Of a DNA stretch of 64,000 nucleotides, positions 34,658-42,458 are shown piece by piece. How positions within the stretch are numbered: the first letter of the stretch is position 1; every line of letters starts with the position of its first letter. Position numbers and translations under genes: made by a program. The notes beneath the pieces were generated by a model. It was not told where the DNA came from. It did not search any database and saw only the letters and a list, made by a program, of their open reading frames with translations. This DNA is from Brachybacterium subflavum (GTDB taxonomy: Bacteria > Actinomycetota > Actinomycetes > Actinomycetales > Dermabacteraceae), in contig NZ_VIGP01000002.1 of assembly GCF_009299795.1 (NCBI RefSeq), forward strand, positions 418,897 to 482,896. The letters are read 5' to 3'.

Positions 34658-35865
34658 CGCCGGATCGAGGCCAGGTGGTCGGCGATGCGGTCGACGGCGT
34701 CGGAGAGCAGGCCGACGTCCGGCAGGGTCACCAGGCGGAAGTGGTCGGCGACCGGATAGTTGAACCCGGTCCCCTGCGTGACCAGCAGCTTCTTCGATCT
34801 CAGCAGGTCCATGGCGAACTGCTCGTCGCTCTCGATGTCGTACATCTCGGTGTCGATCTTCGGGAACATGTAGAGCGCGCCCTGGGCCTTGACGACGGAG
34901 ACCCCCGGGATCTCGCTGAGCCCGTCGTAGGCCACGTCGCGCTGGTCGCGCAGGCGCCCGCCGGGCAGCAGCAGCTGGTCGATCGACTGGTAGCCGCCGA
35001 GCGCCGTCGCCACCACGTGCTGGGCAGGGACGTTGGGGCACAGGCGCATGTTCGAGAGCACGTCGAGGCCCTCGATGAAGTTCTCGGCGTCGTCCTTCGG
35101 CCCGTACAGCGCCATCCACCCGGCGCGGAAGCCGGCCACCCTGTAGGCCTTCGAGAGCCCGTTGAAGGTGATGGTCAGCAGGTCGGGCGCGAGGGCGGCG
35201 ACATGGGTGTGGACGGCGTCGTCGTAGAGGATCTTGTCGTAGATCTCGTCGGCCAGGATCAGCAGGTCGTGCTTGCGCGCGACCTCGACGATCTCCTTCA
35301 GCACGTGCTCGGGGTAGACCGAGCCGGTGGGGTTGTTGGGGTTGATGACGACGATCGCCTTGGTGCGCTCGGTGACCTTGTCGGCCAGGTCAGAGACATC
35401 GGGCCACCAGTTCTGCTCCTCGTCGCAGCGGTAGTGCACGGCCTTCCCGCCCGCGAGCGAGACCGACGCAGTCCACAGCGGGTAGTCGGGGCTGGGCACG
35501 AGCACCTCGTCGCCGTCGTCCACAAGGGCCTGGCAGGTCATCTGGATCAGCTCGCTGACCCCGTTGCCCAGGTAGATGTCGTCGAGCTCCATCCCGGGCA
35601 TGCCCTTGGTCTGGTAGTACTGCGCGACGGCGCGGCGGGCCGAGACGATCCCCTTGGAGTCCGAGTAGCCCTGCGCGGTGGGCAGGGTGCGGATCATGTC
35701 GACGAGGATCTCGTCGGGCGCCTCGAAGCCGAACGGGGCGGGGTTGCCGATGTTCAGCTTGATGATCTTGTGGCCCTCTGCCTCCATGCGCGCTGCCTCT
35801 GCGGGGATCGGCCCGCGGATCTCGTAGCAGACGTCGCGCAGCTTGGAGGACTGGGTGAGGATCAT
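34654..35865 (-). CDS. Alanine/valine-type pyridoxal-phosphate aminotransferase
   Basis: A 403-residue class I aminotransferase of the AlaT/AvtA type, making alanine from pyruvate. Motifs are KLNIGNPAPFGFEAPDEI, AQGYSDSKGI, GNGVSELIQMTCQAL, INPNNPTGSVYP, LADEIYDKILYDD, and the PLP lysine in FNGLSKAYRVAGFRAGWM. AGGAG lies 7 nt before ATG 35865. It converges on the GNAT gene with a 4-bp CTAG encoding both stops. No paired regulator is seen. Confidence 0.92.
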   Translation of the reverse strand: MILTQSSKLRDVCYEIRGPIPAEAARMEAEGHKIIKLNIGNPAPFGFEAPDEILVDMIRTLPTAQGYSDSKGIVSARRAVAQYYQTKGMPGMELDDIYLGNGVSELIQMTCQALVDDGDEVLVPSPDYPLWTASVSLAGGKAVHYRCDEEQNWWPDVSDLADKVTERTKAIVVINPNNPTGSVYPEHVLKEIVEVARKHDLLILADEIYDKILYDDAVHTHVAALAPDLLTITFNGLSKAYRVAGFRAGWMALYGPKDDAENFIEGLDVLSNMRLCPNVPAQHVVATALGGYQSIDQLLLPGGRLRDQRDVAYDGLSEIPGVSVVKAQGALYMFPKIDTEMYDIESDEQFAMDLLRSKKLLVTQGTGFNYPVADHFRLVTLPDVGLLSDAVDRIADHLASIRR

Positions 35866-36048
35866 CGTTCGGCTCCTAGGGCTCAGGGCCCGGTTCGCGG
35901 CCGGCAGCGCGGCCGCAGCCCCGCGGGCGCGAGGCTGCGGCCAGGGTATCGCCGGCGGCCGGGCCCGCAGCACGCGCGTCTCACGAGGTGCGCTGCGGGA
36001 CCCCTCTCCTTTCACTCCGCTCGCAGCGGCCACGCCGCTCACGACCCT

Positions 36049-36104
36049 CGAGTGGTACGAAATCGTTGCCATGGCGCGCGATGGCAACGATTTCGTACCA
36101 CTCG
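36049..36104. repeat. Perfect 24-bp inverted repeat in a divergent intergenic region
   Basis: Arms 36049-36072 and 36081-36104 are exact complements around the loop GGCGCGCG. The element lies between the divergent aminotransferase and sugar-ABC promoters, where no gene ends, so a simple terminator role does not fit. It is related in sequence to the hairpin at 39935-39991 on the other side of the ABC operon. Confidence 0.93.
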
Positions 36105-36219
36105 CGGTCCGCCCGCAGTCGCGTCCGCGCTCGTCCCCGCACTCGCGTCCGAGCTCGCGTCCGCGCTCCTGTCCGAGCTGGGCCCACGGCACCCCGCGGA
36201 CGCGACTGGTGGTCGCCTC

Positions 36220-36262
36220 TTGACGCGGGCGCTCCCGCCATTTAGTTTCGTCGCGTAAGTAA
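36220..36262 (+). promoter_or_regulatory. Sugar-ABC promoter overlapped by a ROK/XylR-like operator
   Basis: TTGACG (36220-36225), 17 bp, then TAGTTT (36243-36248) makes a good sigma-70-type promoter about 290 bp before the permease gene. The -10 lies inside the dyad TTAGTTTCG-N3-CGTAAGTAA (36242-36262, 7 of 9 pairs), which resembles operators of ROK/XylR repressors (TTAGTTT...AAACTAA). The ROK gene at 40163-41431 is the obvious candidate regulator. Confidence 0.65.
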
Positions 36263-36537
36263 TCGGGTGTCGAGGTCGACTCCCCGGAACCGCCGATGCC
36301 GTCGCAGAACGCTCGCGCATCGGACGTCACCACCAGCCGCACGACGGTCCGAGCCGTCCGCACCCGCACAGCCCGCATTCGCACAGCCCACCCCCGCACA
36401 GCCCGACCCGCACAGCCCGCCCCGAACAACCCATCCGGGCCTCCCGCCCGGGCATCCCGCCTCCGCACCACCGTCGGGATCGCGGGTCCGGGCGTCGGCC
36501 GAGGGCCCCGCCCGTCGCCGCCCACGAGAGGACAACG

Positions 36538-37449
36538 ATGTCTGCCGCATCCACAGCCGGGCCTCCGCCCGCACGACGCAAGCACCGGGACGACACCCGC
36601 CTGGCGCTGCTGTTCATCCTGCCGGCGAGCGTCGGCCTGCTGGTGTTCCTCGTGTGGCCGCTACTGACGGGCCTGTACTACTCGCTCACCGAGTACTCGA
36701 TCCTCACGCCCCCGAAATGGGTGGGCCTCGAGAACTACACGAACATGCTCAGCGACCCCGTGTTCTGGAAGTCGCTGCGGGTCACCGTGCTGTACGTCGT
36801 CATCAACATCGCCGTGCAGACGGTCCTCGCGCTCCTCATCGCCGTGCTCATGCAGCGCCTCACGCAGAACACGTGGCTGCGCTCGCTCGTGCTCACCCCG
36901 TACCTGGTCTCCAACGTGGTGGCCGCGATCGTGTTCCTCTGGCTGCTGGACTCGCAGCTGGGCATCGTGAACCTGATCCTGCAGGGCATCGGCTTCGACC
37001 CGGTCTCCTTCTGGGCCAACGAGAAGTGGGTGATCCCCACGATCGCGCTGGTCAACGTGTGGCGGCACATGGGATACACGGCCCTGCTGCTGTTCGCGGG
37101 CCTGCAGTCGATCCCCGAGCAGCTCTACGAGGCGGCGCGCACCGAGGGCGCCGGCGAGTGGCAGCTGTTCCGCCGCATCACCCTGCCGCTGCTGCGGCCC
37201 ATCCTCGCGCTCGTGCTGATCATGTCGATCATCGGCAGCTTCCAGGTCTTCGACACCGTCTCGGTGACCACGCAGGGCGGTCCGTCGGACGCCTCGAAGG
37301 TGCTGCAGATGTACATCTACGAGAACGCCTTCGGGCAGTACCAGTTCGGGTACGCCTCCGCGCTCTCGGTGGCGCTGCTGGTGATCCTCATGGTCATCAC
37401 CTTCGCCCAGTACTTCCTGACCCGTGCCGGCCAGTCGGACCTGGACTGA
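36538..37449 (+). CDS. Sugar ABC transporter permease (MalF type)
   Basis: A 303-residue membrane component of a carbohydrate uptake (CUT1) importer, with six helices after a short charged N-terminus. The EAA loop that contacts the ATPase is EAARTEGAGEWQLFRRITLP, and TQGGPSDASKVLQMYIYENA near the end is typical of MalF/UgpA-like permeases. GAGAGGA precedes the ATG. It is the first gene of a permease-permease-binding protein operon. There is no ATPase gene in the operon, so a shared MsiK-type ATPase elsewhere in the genome is expected. Confidence 0.92.
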   Translation: MSAASTAGPPPARRKHRDDTRLALLFILPASVGLLVFLVWPLLTGLYYSLTEYSILTPPKWVGLENYTNMLSDPVFWKSLRVTVLYVVINIAVQTVLALLIAVLMQRLTQNTWLRSLVLTPYLVSNVVAAIVFLWLLDSQLGIVNLILQGIGFDPVSFWANEKWVIPTIALVNVWRHMGYTALLLFAGLQSIPEQLYEAARTEGAGEWQLFRRITLPLLRPILALVLIMSIIGSFQVFDTVSVTTQGGPSDASKVLQMYIYENAFGQYQFGYASALSVALLVILMVITFAQYFLTRAGQSDLD

Positions 37450-37461
37450 GAGGACGCCCAG

Positions 37462-38472
37462 ATGAGCACCGCCACTCCCGCCGTCGGCCCGTCGGCCGGC
37501 TCCCCCGCCGGCACCGCCGGCACCGCCGGCACCGCGCCGACCGGCGCCCCCGAGGGCCCGTCGGCACCGTCCGCCTCCGAGTCCGCGCGCCGCCGCCGGC
37601 CCCTGTCGCCCGGGCGGATCCTCGCCTGGATCGTCATGATCGTGATCCTCCTGGTGACGCTGTTCCCCTTCTACTGGATGCTGCGCACGGCGCTGTCCTC
37701 GAACACGGCGCTGGCGACCGACCCGACCAGCCTGCTGCCGGTGGACTTCTCGCTCGGCGGCTTCGAGCGCGTGTTCGGGCTGCAGGACGTGGAGACCGCG
37801 GTCTCCCAGGGCGGCTCGGGCGCGTCGATCAACTTCTGGCGCTACCTGCTGAACTCGGTGATCGTCGCGACCGTGATCACCGTGGTGCAGACCTTCAGCT
37901 GCGCGATGGCCGCCTACGCCTTCTCACGCCTGCGCTGGAGGGGCCGCGAGACCGTGTTCCTCATCTTCCTGGGCGCGATGATGATCCCGCAGATCTTCAC
38001 GCTGCTGCCCAACTTCATCCTCATCAAGAACCTGCATCTGGTGGACACGCTCCTGGGCATCATGCTGCCCACCCTGTTCATCTCGCCGTTCGCGATCTTC
38101 TTCCTGCGCCAGTTCTTCAACAACATCTCGCGGGAGGTCGAGGAGGCGGCGCTCATCGACGGCGCCTCGAAGCCGCGCGTGTTCTTCACGCTGATCCTGC
38201 CGATCAGCTCCGCGCCGCTGGCGACGCTCGCGCTGCTGACGTACATGACGGCGTGGAACGAGTACTTCTGGTCGCTGATGGTCTCCTACACGGACTCCTC
38301 GCGCGTGCTCACCGTCGCGCTCGGCGTCTTCCGCGCACAGTCGCCCCAGACGGGCACGGACTGGGCGGGGCTGATGGCCGCGACGCTGGTCGCGGCGGCG
38401 CCCATGCTGATCCTCTTCGTGCTGTTCGCGAAGCGGATCGTGAACTCCATCGGCTTCAGCGGGATCAAGTGA
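37462..38472 (+). CDS. Sugar ABC transporter permease (MalG type)
   Basis: A 336-residue partner permease. A 50-residue cytoplasmic Gly/Thr/Ala/Pro-rich leader with a GTAGTAGTA repeat precedes six helices. WMLRTALSSNTALATDP and the EAA loop VEEAALIDGASKPRVFFTLI are family signatures, and the end FAKRIVNSIGFSGIK is typical of MalG. It begins 12 nt after the MalF-type gene and ends 11 nt before the binding protein, indicating one operon. Confidence 0.92.
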   Translation: MSTATPAVGPSAGSPAGTAGTAGTAPTGAPEGPSAPSASESARRRRPLSPGRILAWIVMIVILLVTLFPFYWMLRTALSSNTALATDPTSLLPVDFSLGGFERVFGLQDVETAVSQGGSGASINFWRYLLNSVIVATVITVVQTFSCAMAAYAFSRLRWRGRETVFLIFLGAMMIPQIFTLLPNFILIKNLHLVDTLLGIMLPTLFISPFAIFFLRQFFNNISREVEEAALIDGASKPRVFFTLILPISSAPLATLALLTYMTAWNEYFWSLMVSYTDSSRVLTVALGVFRAQSPQTGTDWAGLMAATLVAAAPMLILFVLFAKRIVNSIGFSGIK

Positions 38473-38483
38473 GGGACGCACCC

Positions 38484-39869
38484 ATGACACGCACGACACC
38501 TCGTTCCCCCGGCCGCGCGCTCAGCCGTCGGTCCCTGCTCGGCGGCACCGCCGCCCTCGGCGCCGCGGCCGCGACCGGCGCCCTCGCCGGCTGCTCGGGC
38601 GACGCCGCCGCGAGCGGCACGACGCGGCTGGACTACTGGCTGTGGGACGCCAACCAGCTGCCCGGCTACTCCCAGGCGATCGACCTCTTCATGGAGCGCA
38701 ACCCCGACCTCGACGTGCGCATCACGCAGATGGGCTGGGACGACTACTGGACCAAGCTCACCGCGAGCTTCGTCGCCGGGGCCGGGCCCGACGTCTTCAC
38801 CGACCATCTGGGCCGGTATCCGGAGTTCCTCACGCTCGACGTGATCGTGCCCCTGGACGACTTCGATCCGATCGCCGCGATCCCCGACGACCAGTACCAG
38901 CCGGGCCTGCAGGAGCTGTGGACCGGGCAGGACGGCAAGCGCTACGGCCTGCCCAAGGACTACGACACGATCGCGCTGATGTACGACGCGAAGACGCTGG
39001 AGGAGGCGGGCCTCTCCGCCGACGACCTCGAGGGCCTGGACTGGAACCCGCAGGACGGCGGGAGCTTCGAGAAGGTCCTCGCGCGTCTGGCGAAGGACAC
39101 CAGCGGCAAGCGCGGGGACGAGAAGGGCTTCGACCCGAAGAGCGTCGCCCGCTACGCGCTCGCGGCCGACCCGGCCACCGACTACGTCGGCCAGACCACC
39201 TGGTCGCCCTTCGCCTTCTCCACCGGGTGGACGTTCACCGACGAGAAGACCTGGGGCACCCGCTTCAACTACGACGACGAGGACTTCCAGGCGACCCTGG
39301 ACTGGTTCTTCGGTCTCGTGGACAAGGGCCTGCTCGCGCCCTTCGGCCTGTTCGGCGACTCCAGCCCCGCCGAGACCCAGATCCAGGGCGGCAAGGCGGC
39401 CGTCGCCCTCGCCGGCTCGTGGATGATCGGCACCTATGCGGGCCTCGAGGGCGTGGACCTGGGCATCGCTTCCCTGCCGTCCGGGCCGATCGGGCACCCG
39501 ATGTCGATGTTCAACGGCCTGGGCGACTCGATCTCCTCGCAGTCGGAGCACAAGGAGGACGCCGCGCGCCTGGTGGCGTTCCTGGGCTCGGACGACGCCC
39601 AGGAGATCATCGGTTCGCGCGCCATCGTCTTCCCCGCCTCCGACGCCGGCACCGCCGCCGCCGTGAAGGCCTACGAGGACAAGGGCCTGGACGTCTCCCC
39701 GTACACGGATCGCGTGAAGAAGGGCGAGACGGGGCTCTACCCGCTGGTCGAGAACGCCGCCCAGATCATGTCGATCATGCAGCCGGCCTTCGACGACCTC
39801 TGGATGCGCAAGACCAAGGCCGACTCCTTCACCGCCTACAACGACAAGGTCAACGCCCTGTTCGAGTGA
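38484..39869 (+). CDS. Sugar ABC transporter substrate-binding lipoprotein
   Basis: A 461-residue extracytoplasmic binding protein. The signal contains SRRSLLGGTAALGAA (a Tat-like twin-arginine) and a lipobox LAGC; the lipidated cysteine is about residue 37. The mature protein follows the family-1 binding fold: LDYWLWDANQ, AGAGPDVFTDHLGRYPEF, GLPKDYDTIALMYDAKTLEEAG and ALAGSWMIG. The sugar is not predictable; a disaccharide or oligosaccharide is usual. It is last in the operon and is followed by the long hairpin at 39935. Confidence 0.92.
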   Translation: MTRTTPRSPGRALSRRSLLGGTAALGAAAATGALAGCSGDAAASGTTRLDYWLWDANQLPGYSQAIDLFMERNPDLDVRITQMGWDDYWTKLTASFVAGAGPDVFTDHLGRYPEFLTLDVIVPLDDFDPIAAIPDDQYQPGLQELWTGQDGKRYGLPKDYDTIALMYDAKTLEEAGLSADDLEGLDWNPQDGGSFEKVLARLAKDTSGKRGDEKGFDPKSVARYALAADPATDYVGQTTWSPFAFSTGWTFTDEKTWGTRFNYDDEDFQATLDWFFGLVDKGLLAPFGLFGDSSPAETQIQGGKAAVALAGSWMIGTYAGLEGVDLGIASLPSGPIGHPMSMFNGLGDSISSQSEHKEDAARLVAFLGSDDAQEIIGSRAIVFPASDAGTAAAVKAYEDKGLDVSPYTDRVKKGETGLYPLVENAAQIMSIMQPAFDDLWMRKTKADSFTAYNDKVNALFE

Positions 39870-39934
39870 AGGGCGGGGCGCGGCGCGACTCCACGGCCCC
39901 TCGGTTCCGCGCTGGACGCACGGACTGGACGCAC

Positions 39935-39991
39935 CGAGAGGTGAGAAGTCGTCGTCATAAGGGCGGTTTGACGACGTCTTCTCACCTCTCG
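39935..39991. repeat. 23-bp inverted repeat after the sugar-ABC operon
   Basis: Arms 39935-39957 and 39969-39991 pair at 22 of 23 positions around an 11-nt loop. It lies between the convergent binding-protein and ROK genes, as a terminator might. Its arms align with those of the hairpin at 36049-36104 (18 of 24 positions in the left arm), and all six left-arm changes are compensated in the right arm. Confidence 0.9.
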
Positions 39992-40133
39992 CGGGCGCCT
40001 CATGCATTCCTTCGACGCCGCATCTCGCGCCGGCGACCTGTCGTCATGGCTCCATCAGGAGCCGATGGTGTGCCGCCCGAGCTCGCCGCGGCGCCGCTCT
40101 GACCTCACCGCCCGCGCTGGGCCCGAACCCGCA

Positions 40134-40152
40134 GCCGCCGTCGTGCGGCGGC
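40134..40152 (-). terminator. Small hairpin after the ROK gene
   Basis: GCCGCCG-TCGTG-CGGCGGC is a perfect 7-bp stem, 10 nt beyond the ROK stop on the minus strand. It is a likely terminator for that gene. Confidence 0.55.
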
Positions 40153-40162
40153 GCGCCGCCTC

Positions 40163-41431
40163 TCAGGCGTCGTCGCGCCCGCCGATGAACCGGCGCAGGG
40201 CGATCACGGCGGCGCCGCGGGTCCAGTCGTCGAAGTCGGCGGGGAGGAAGCGCACGAGCACGTCGCGCTGGACGCGGGCGAGGTGGGCGCGCAGGGCGAC
40301 GTCGAACTCGTCGCCCACGCGCAGGAGGTCCACGGCCTCGCCGCCCAGGATCAGGGCGTCCGGGTCGAGCACGCCGACGAGGCCGGCGCCCGCGACGGCG
40401 ACCGCGTGGGCGACATCGGCGGCGACCTCGAGGGCGGCCGGATCACCGGCACGGGCCGCGCGCACGAGGGCATCGAGCCCGTGCGCCTCCGATGCCCCGG
40501 GGGCCCCGCCGGCGCCGACCCCACTGTCCGGCTCCGACACCCCGGTGACACCGCGCTCCCGCGCCGCGTCGAGGATGTGCGCGGTGCTCGCGACCTGGCG
40601 CAGCAGCACGCCGCGGCCGTCGCGGGTGATGGTGGGCAGGGTGCCGGTGAGGCCGGCGAGATGGGTGCGGCCGCGGTGGACCTCGGCGTCCTCGACGCTG
40701 CCGACGCCCACGCCCGCGCCGATGGTGATGACGGCGAAGGACCGGTGGCGTCGGCCGATGCCGAACCAGGCGTGGCCCTCGAGCAGGGCATGGAAGTCGT
40801 TGCTGACCGTCACCGGCAGGCCCAGGCGCCCCTCGAGGTCGGCGCGCAGGTGGACAGGTTCGCTCCAGCTGAGCATGGCGGAGGAGGCGACGGTGCCGTG
40901 GTCATCGACCTGCGCGCCGATGCCCACGCCGATCCCGGCCACCCGCGGATGGGCGGCGAGCAGCGGTTCGCACAGCTCGAGGGCAGTCGCGATGATCGTG
41001 GCCGGCTCGACGTCGTCGAGCTCCCTGCTGACCTCCTCGAGCGCCGTGCCGCGCACGGTGACGACGGCGGCGTAGACGCTCTGGGCGGTGATCTTCACGC
41101 CGATGAACACAGCGTGGTCCTCGTCGACGTCGAGGGGCTGCTGAGGGCGTCCCTTGGTCTGCATCTGCGGGGGCAGCTCGCGCAGCAGACCGTTCTCGAG
41201 CAGCTCGCGGGTGACGCGGGTGAGGGTCGGCCCCGAGAGCCCCAGCAGCCGCGCGAGGTCGGTGCGGGCGTGCGGGCCGTAGCGGACCAGGTGCTCGTAG
41301 ACCTCGCCGGCGGTCGCGGAGCAGGGGGCGCTCGGCGGCACATGGCCCGCGGCCGCGCCTTCCGCACCCGGCGCGCCTACCGCGTCCGCCGCGCCCGGCG
41401 CGCCCGGCGCCGACTCTCCCCCGCTGTCCAT
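40163..41431 (-). CDS. ROK-family transcriptional regulator
   Basis: A 422-residue sugar-responsive repressor candidate. After a 35-residue Ala/Gly/Pro-rich leader, a winged helix (TDLARLLGLSGPTLTRVTRE, then LLENGLLREL) is followed by a ROK sugar-kinase-like domain with VFIGVKITAQSVYAAVV, GIGVGIGAQVD, VTVSNDFHALLEGHAWFG and ITIGAGVGVG. The usual ROK zinc motif CxCGxxGCxE is absent; the equivalent stretch reads TRDGRGVLLRQVAST. It sits next to the sugar ABC operon, whose promoter carries a ROK-like palindrome, so it probably controls that operon. Confidence 0.88.
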   Translation of the reverse strand: MDSGGESAPGAPGAADAVGAPGAEGAAAGHVPPSAPCSATAGEVYEHLVRYGPHARTDLARLLGLSGPTLTRVTRELLENGLLRELPPQMQTKGRPQQPLDVDEDHAVFIGVKITAQSVYAAVVTVRGTALEEVSRELDDVEPATIIATALELCEPLLAAHPRVAGIGVGIGAQVDDHGTVASSAMLSWSEPVHLRADLEGRLGLPVTVSNDFHALLEGHAWFGIGRRHRSFAVITIGAGVGVGSVEDAEVHRGRTHLAGLTGTLPTITRDGRGVLLRQVASTAHILDAARERGVTGVSEPDSGVGAGGAPGASEAHGLDALVRAARAGDPAALEVAADVAHAVAVAGAGLVGVLDPDALILGGEAVDLLRVGDEFDVALRAHLARVQRDVLVRFLPADFDDWTRGAAVIALRRFIGGRDDA

Positions 41432-41512
41432 GTCCTCAGGGTACGGAACGCGCCGGCCAGAAGCTGCCTGATCTCCCCGTCCCGGCCTGCTCCCCTCCGC
41501 AGCCCGTCCCGC

Positions 41513-42418
41513 TCACACCCCCGCGATCCTGCGGTCCGCCCACTCCGTGACCCGCCGGGCCAGCGCGAGGTCGTTCGCCGCGTCCGAGCGGCGCAGCAGC
41601 GTCGGCCGCCCGCGGTTGCCCATCGGCCCGTCGGGGCCGACGTAGGACCCGTGCGGGAGGGGCTGGGTGACGGCGAACAGGACGGATTCCGCGCCACGGG
41701 CGGCGGGCATCGCGATCGGCCGGGTGACCTCGGTGACCAGGGTGTCCAGCGCGGCGGAGCCGGTCGCGTTCTGGATGTTCGTCAGCACCCATCCGGGATG
41801 CGCGATCTGCAGGTCGACCGCCGTTCCGCGCAGGGACTCGGCGAGGTCGAGCGCCCACAGCATCGCCGTCAGCTTCGAGCGACCGTAGGAGGCGGAGATG
41901 CTCCAGCGGCCGCCCGCGAAGTCCATGTCCGTCAGGTCGATGCGTCCCGTCTTGTGGGCGTGGGAGCCGACGAGCACGATCCGCTCGCGCACGAGCGGCT
42001 GCAGCAGCGTGGTGAGGAGCCGGGGTGCGAGGGCGTTGACGGCGAGCGCCCGCTCGAACCCGTCGGCCGTCTCCTCGCGCCGTCGGAGGACAGTGCCGGC
42101 GCCGTGCACGAGCACGTCGATGCCGCGATCGCCGACGGCCTCGGCGATCGCCGAGGCGCCCTCGCGCACCGACGCCATCGACGCGAGATCGAGCCGGACG
42201 AGCCGGACGGCGTCCTCCCGGCCGGTCTCCCGGGCGATGCGCTCGCGCACGACCTCGCCCTTGGCCGGTGTCCGCACCGGCAGGACCAGGTCGGCGCCCC
42301 AGCGGGCGAGCTGCAGCGCCGCCTCCCGGCACAGTCCGTCGCTGCCGCCCGTGAGCACGACCAGCCGGCCGCTCAGGTCCGGCGCGTGCAGATGCTCCCA
42401 CCCCATGACTGTTCGCAT
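41513..42418 (-). CDS. SDR-family oxidoreductase (retinol-dehydrogenase-like)
   Basis: A 301-residue short-chain dehydrogenase. The cofactor motif is LVVLTGGSDGLCREAALQLA (variant TGGxxGL). Further motifs are DVLVHGAGTVLRR and a catalytic Ser/Tyr/Lys set in VLVGSHAHKTG and ISASYGRSKLTAMLWALDL, and AHPGWVLTNIQNATG is typical of the atypical RDH-like subgroup. ATG 42418 is used; 42406 is an alternative. It is divergent from the M3 peptidase gene, only 40 bp away. The substrate is unknown. Confidence 0.87.
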   Translation of the reverse strand: MRTVMGWEHLHAPDLSGRLVVLTGGSDGLCREAALQLARWGADLVLPVRTPAKGEVVRERIARETGREDAVRLVRLDLASMASVREGASAIAEAVGDRGIDVLVHGAGTVLRRREETADGFERALAVNALAPRLLTTLLQPLVRERIVLVGSHAHKTGRIDLTDMDFAGGRWSISASYGRSKLTAMLWALDLAESLRGTAVDLQIAHPGWVLTNIQNATGSAALDTLVTEVTRPIAMPAARGAESVLFAVTQPLPHGSYVGPDGPMGNRGRPTLLRRSDAANDLALARRVTEWADRRIAGV

Positions 42419-42458
42419 CCGCCCACGGTAGACGCACACCCCACATAGGCTGGTCACC

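Noticed and set aside
36049..36104. Ordinary rho-independent terminator
   Set aside because: It lies between divergent gene starts, has no U-tract and is moderate in GC; no gene ends there.
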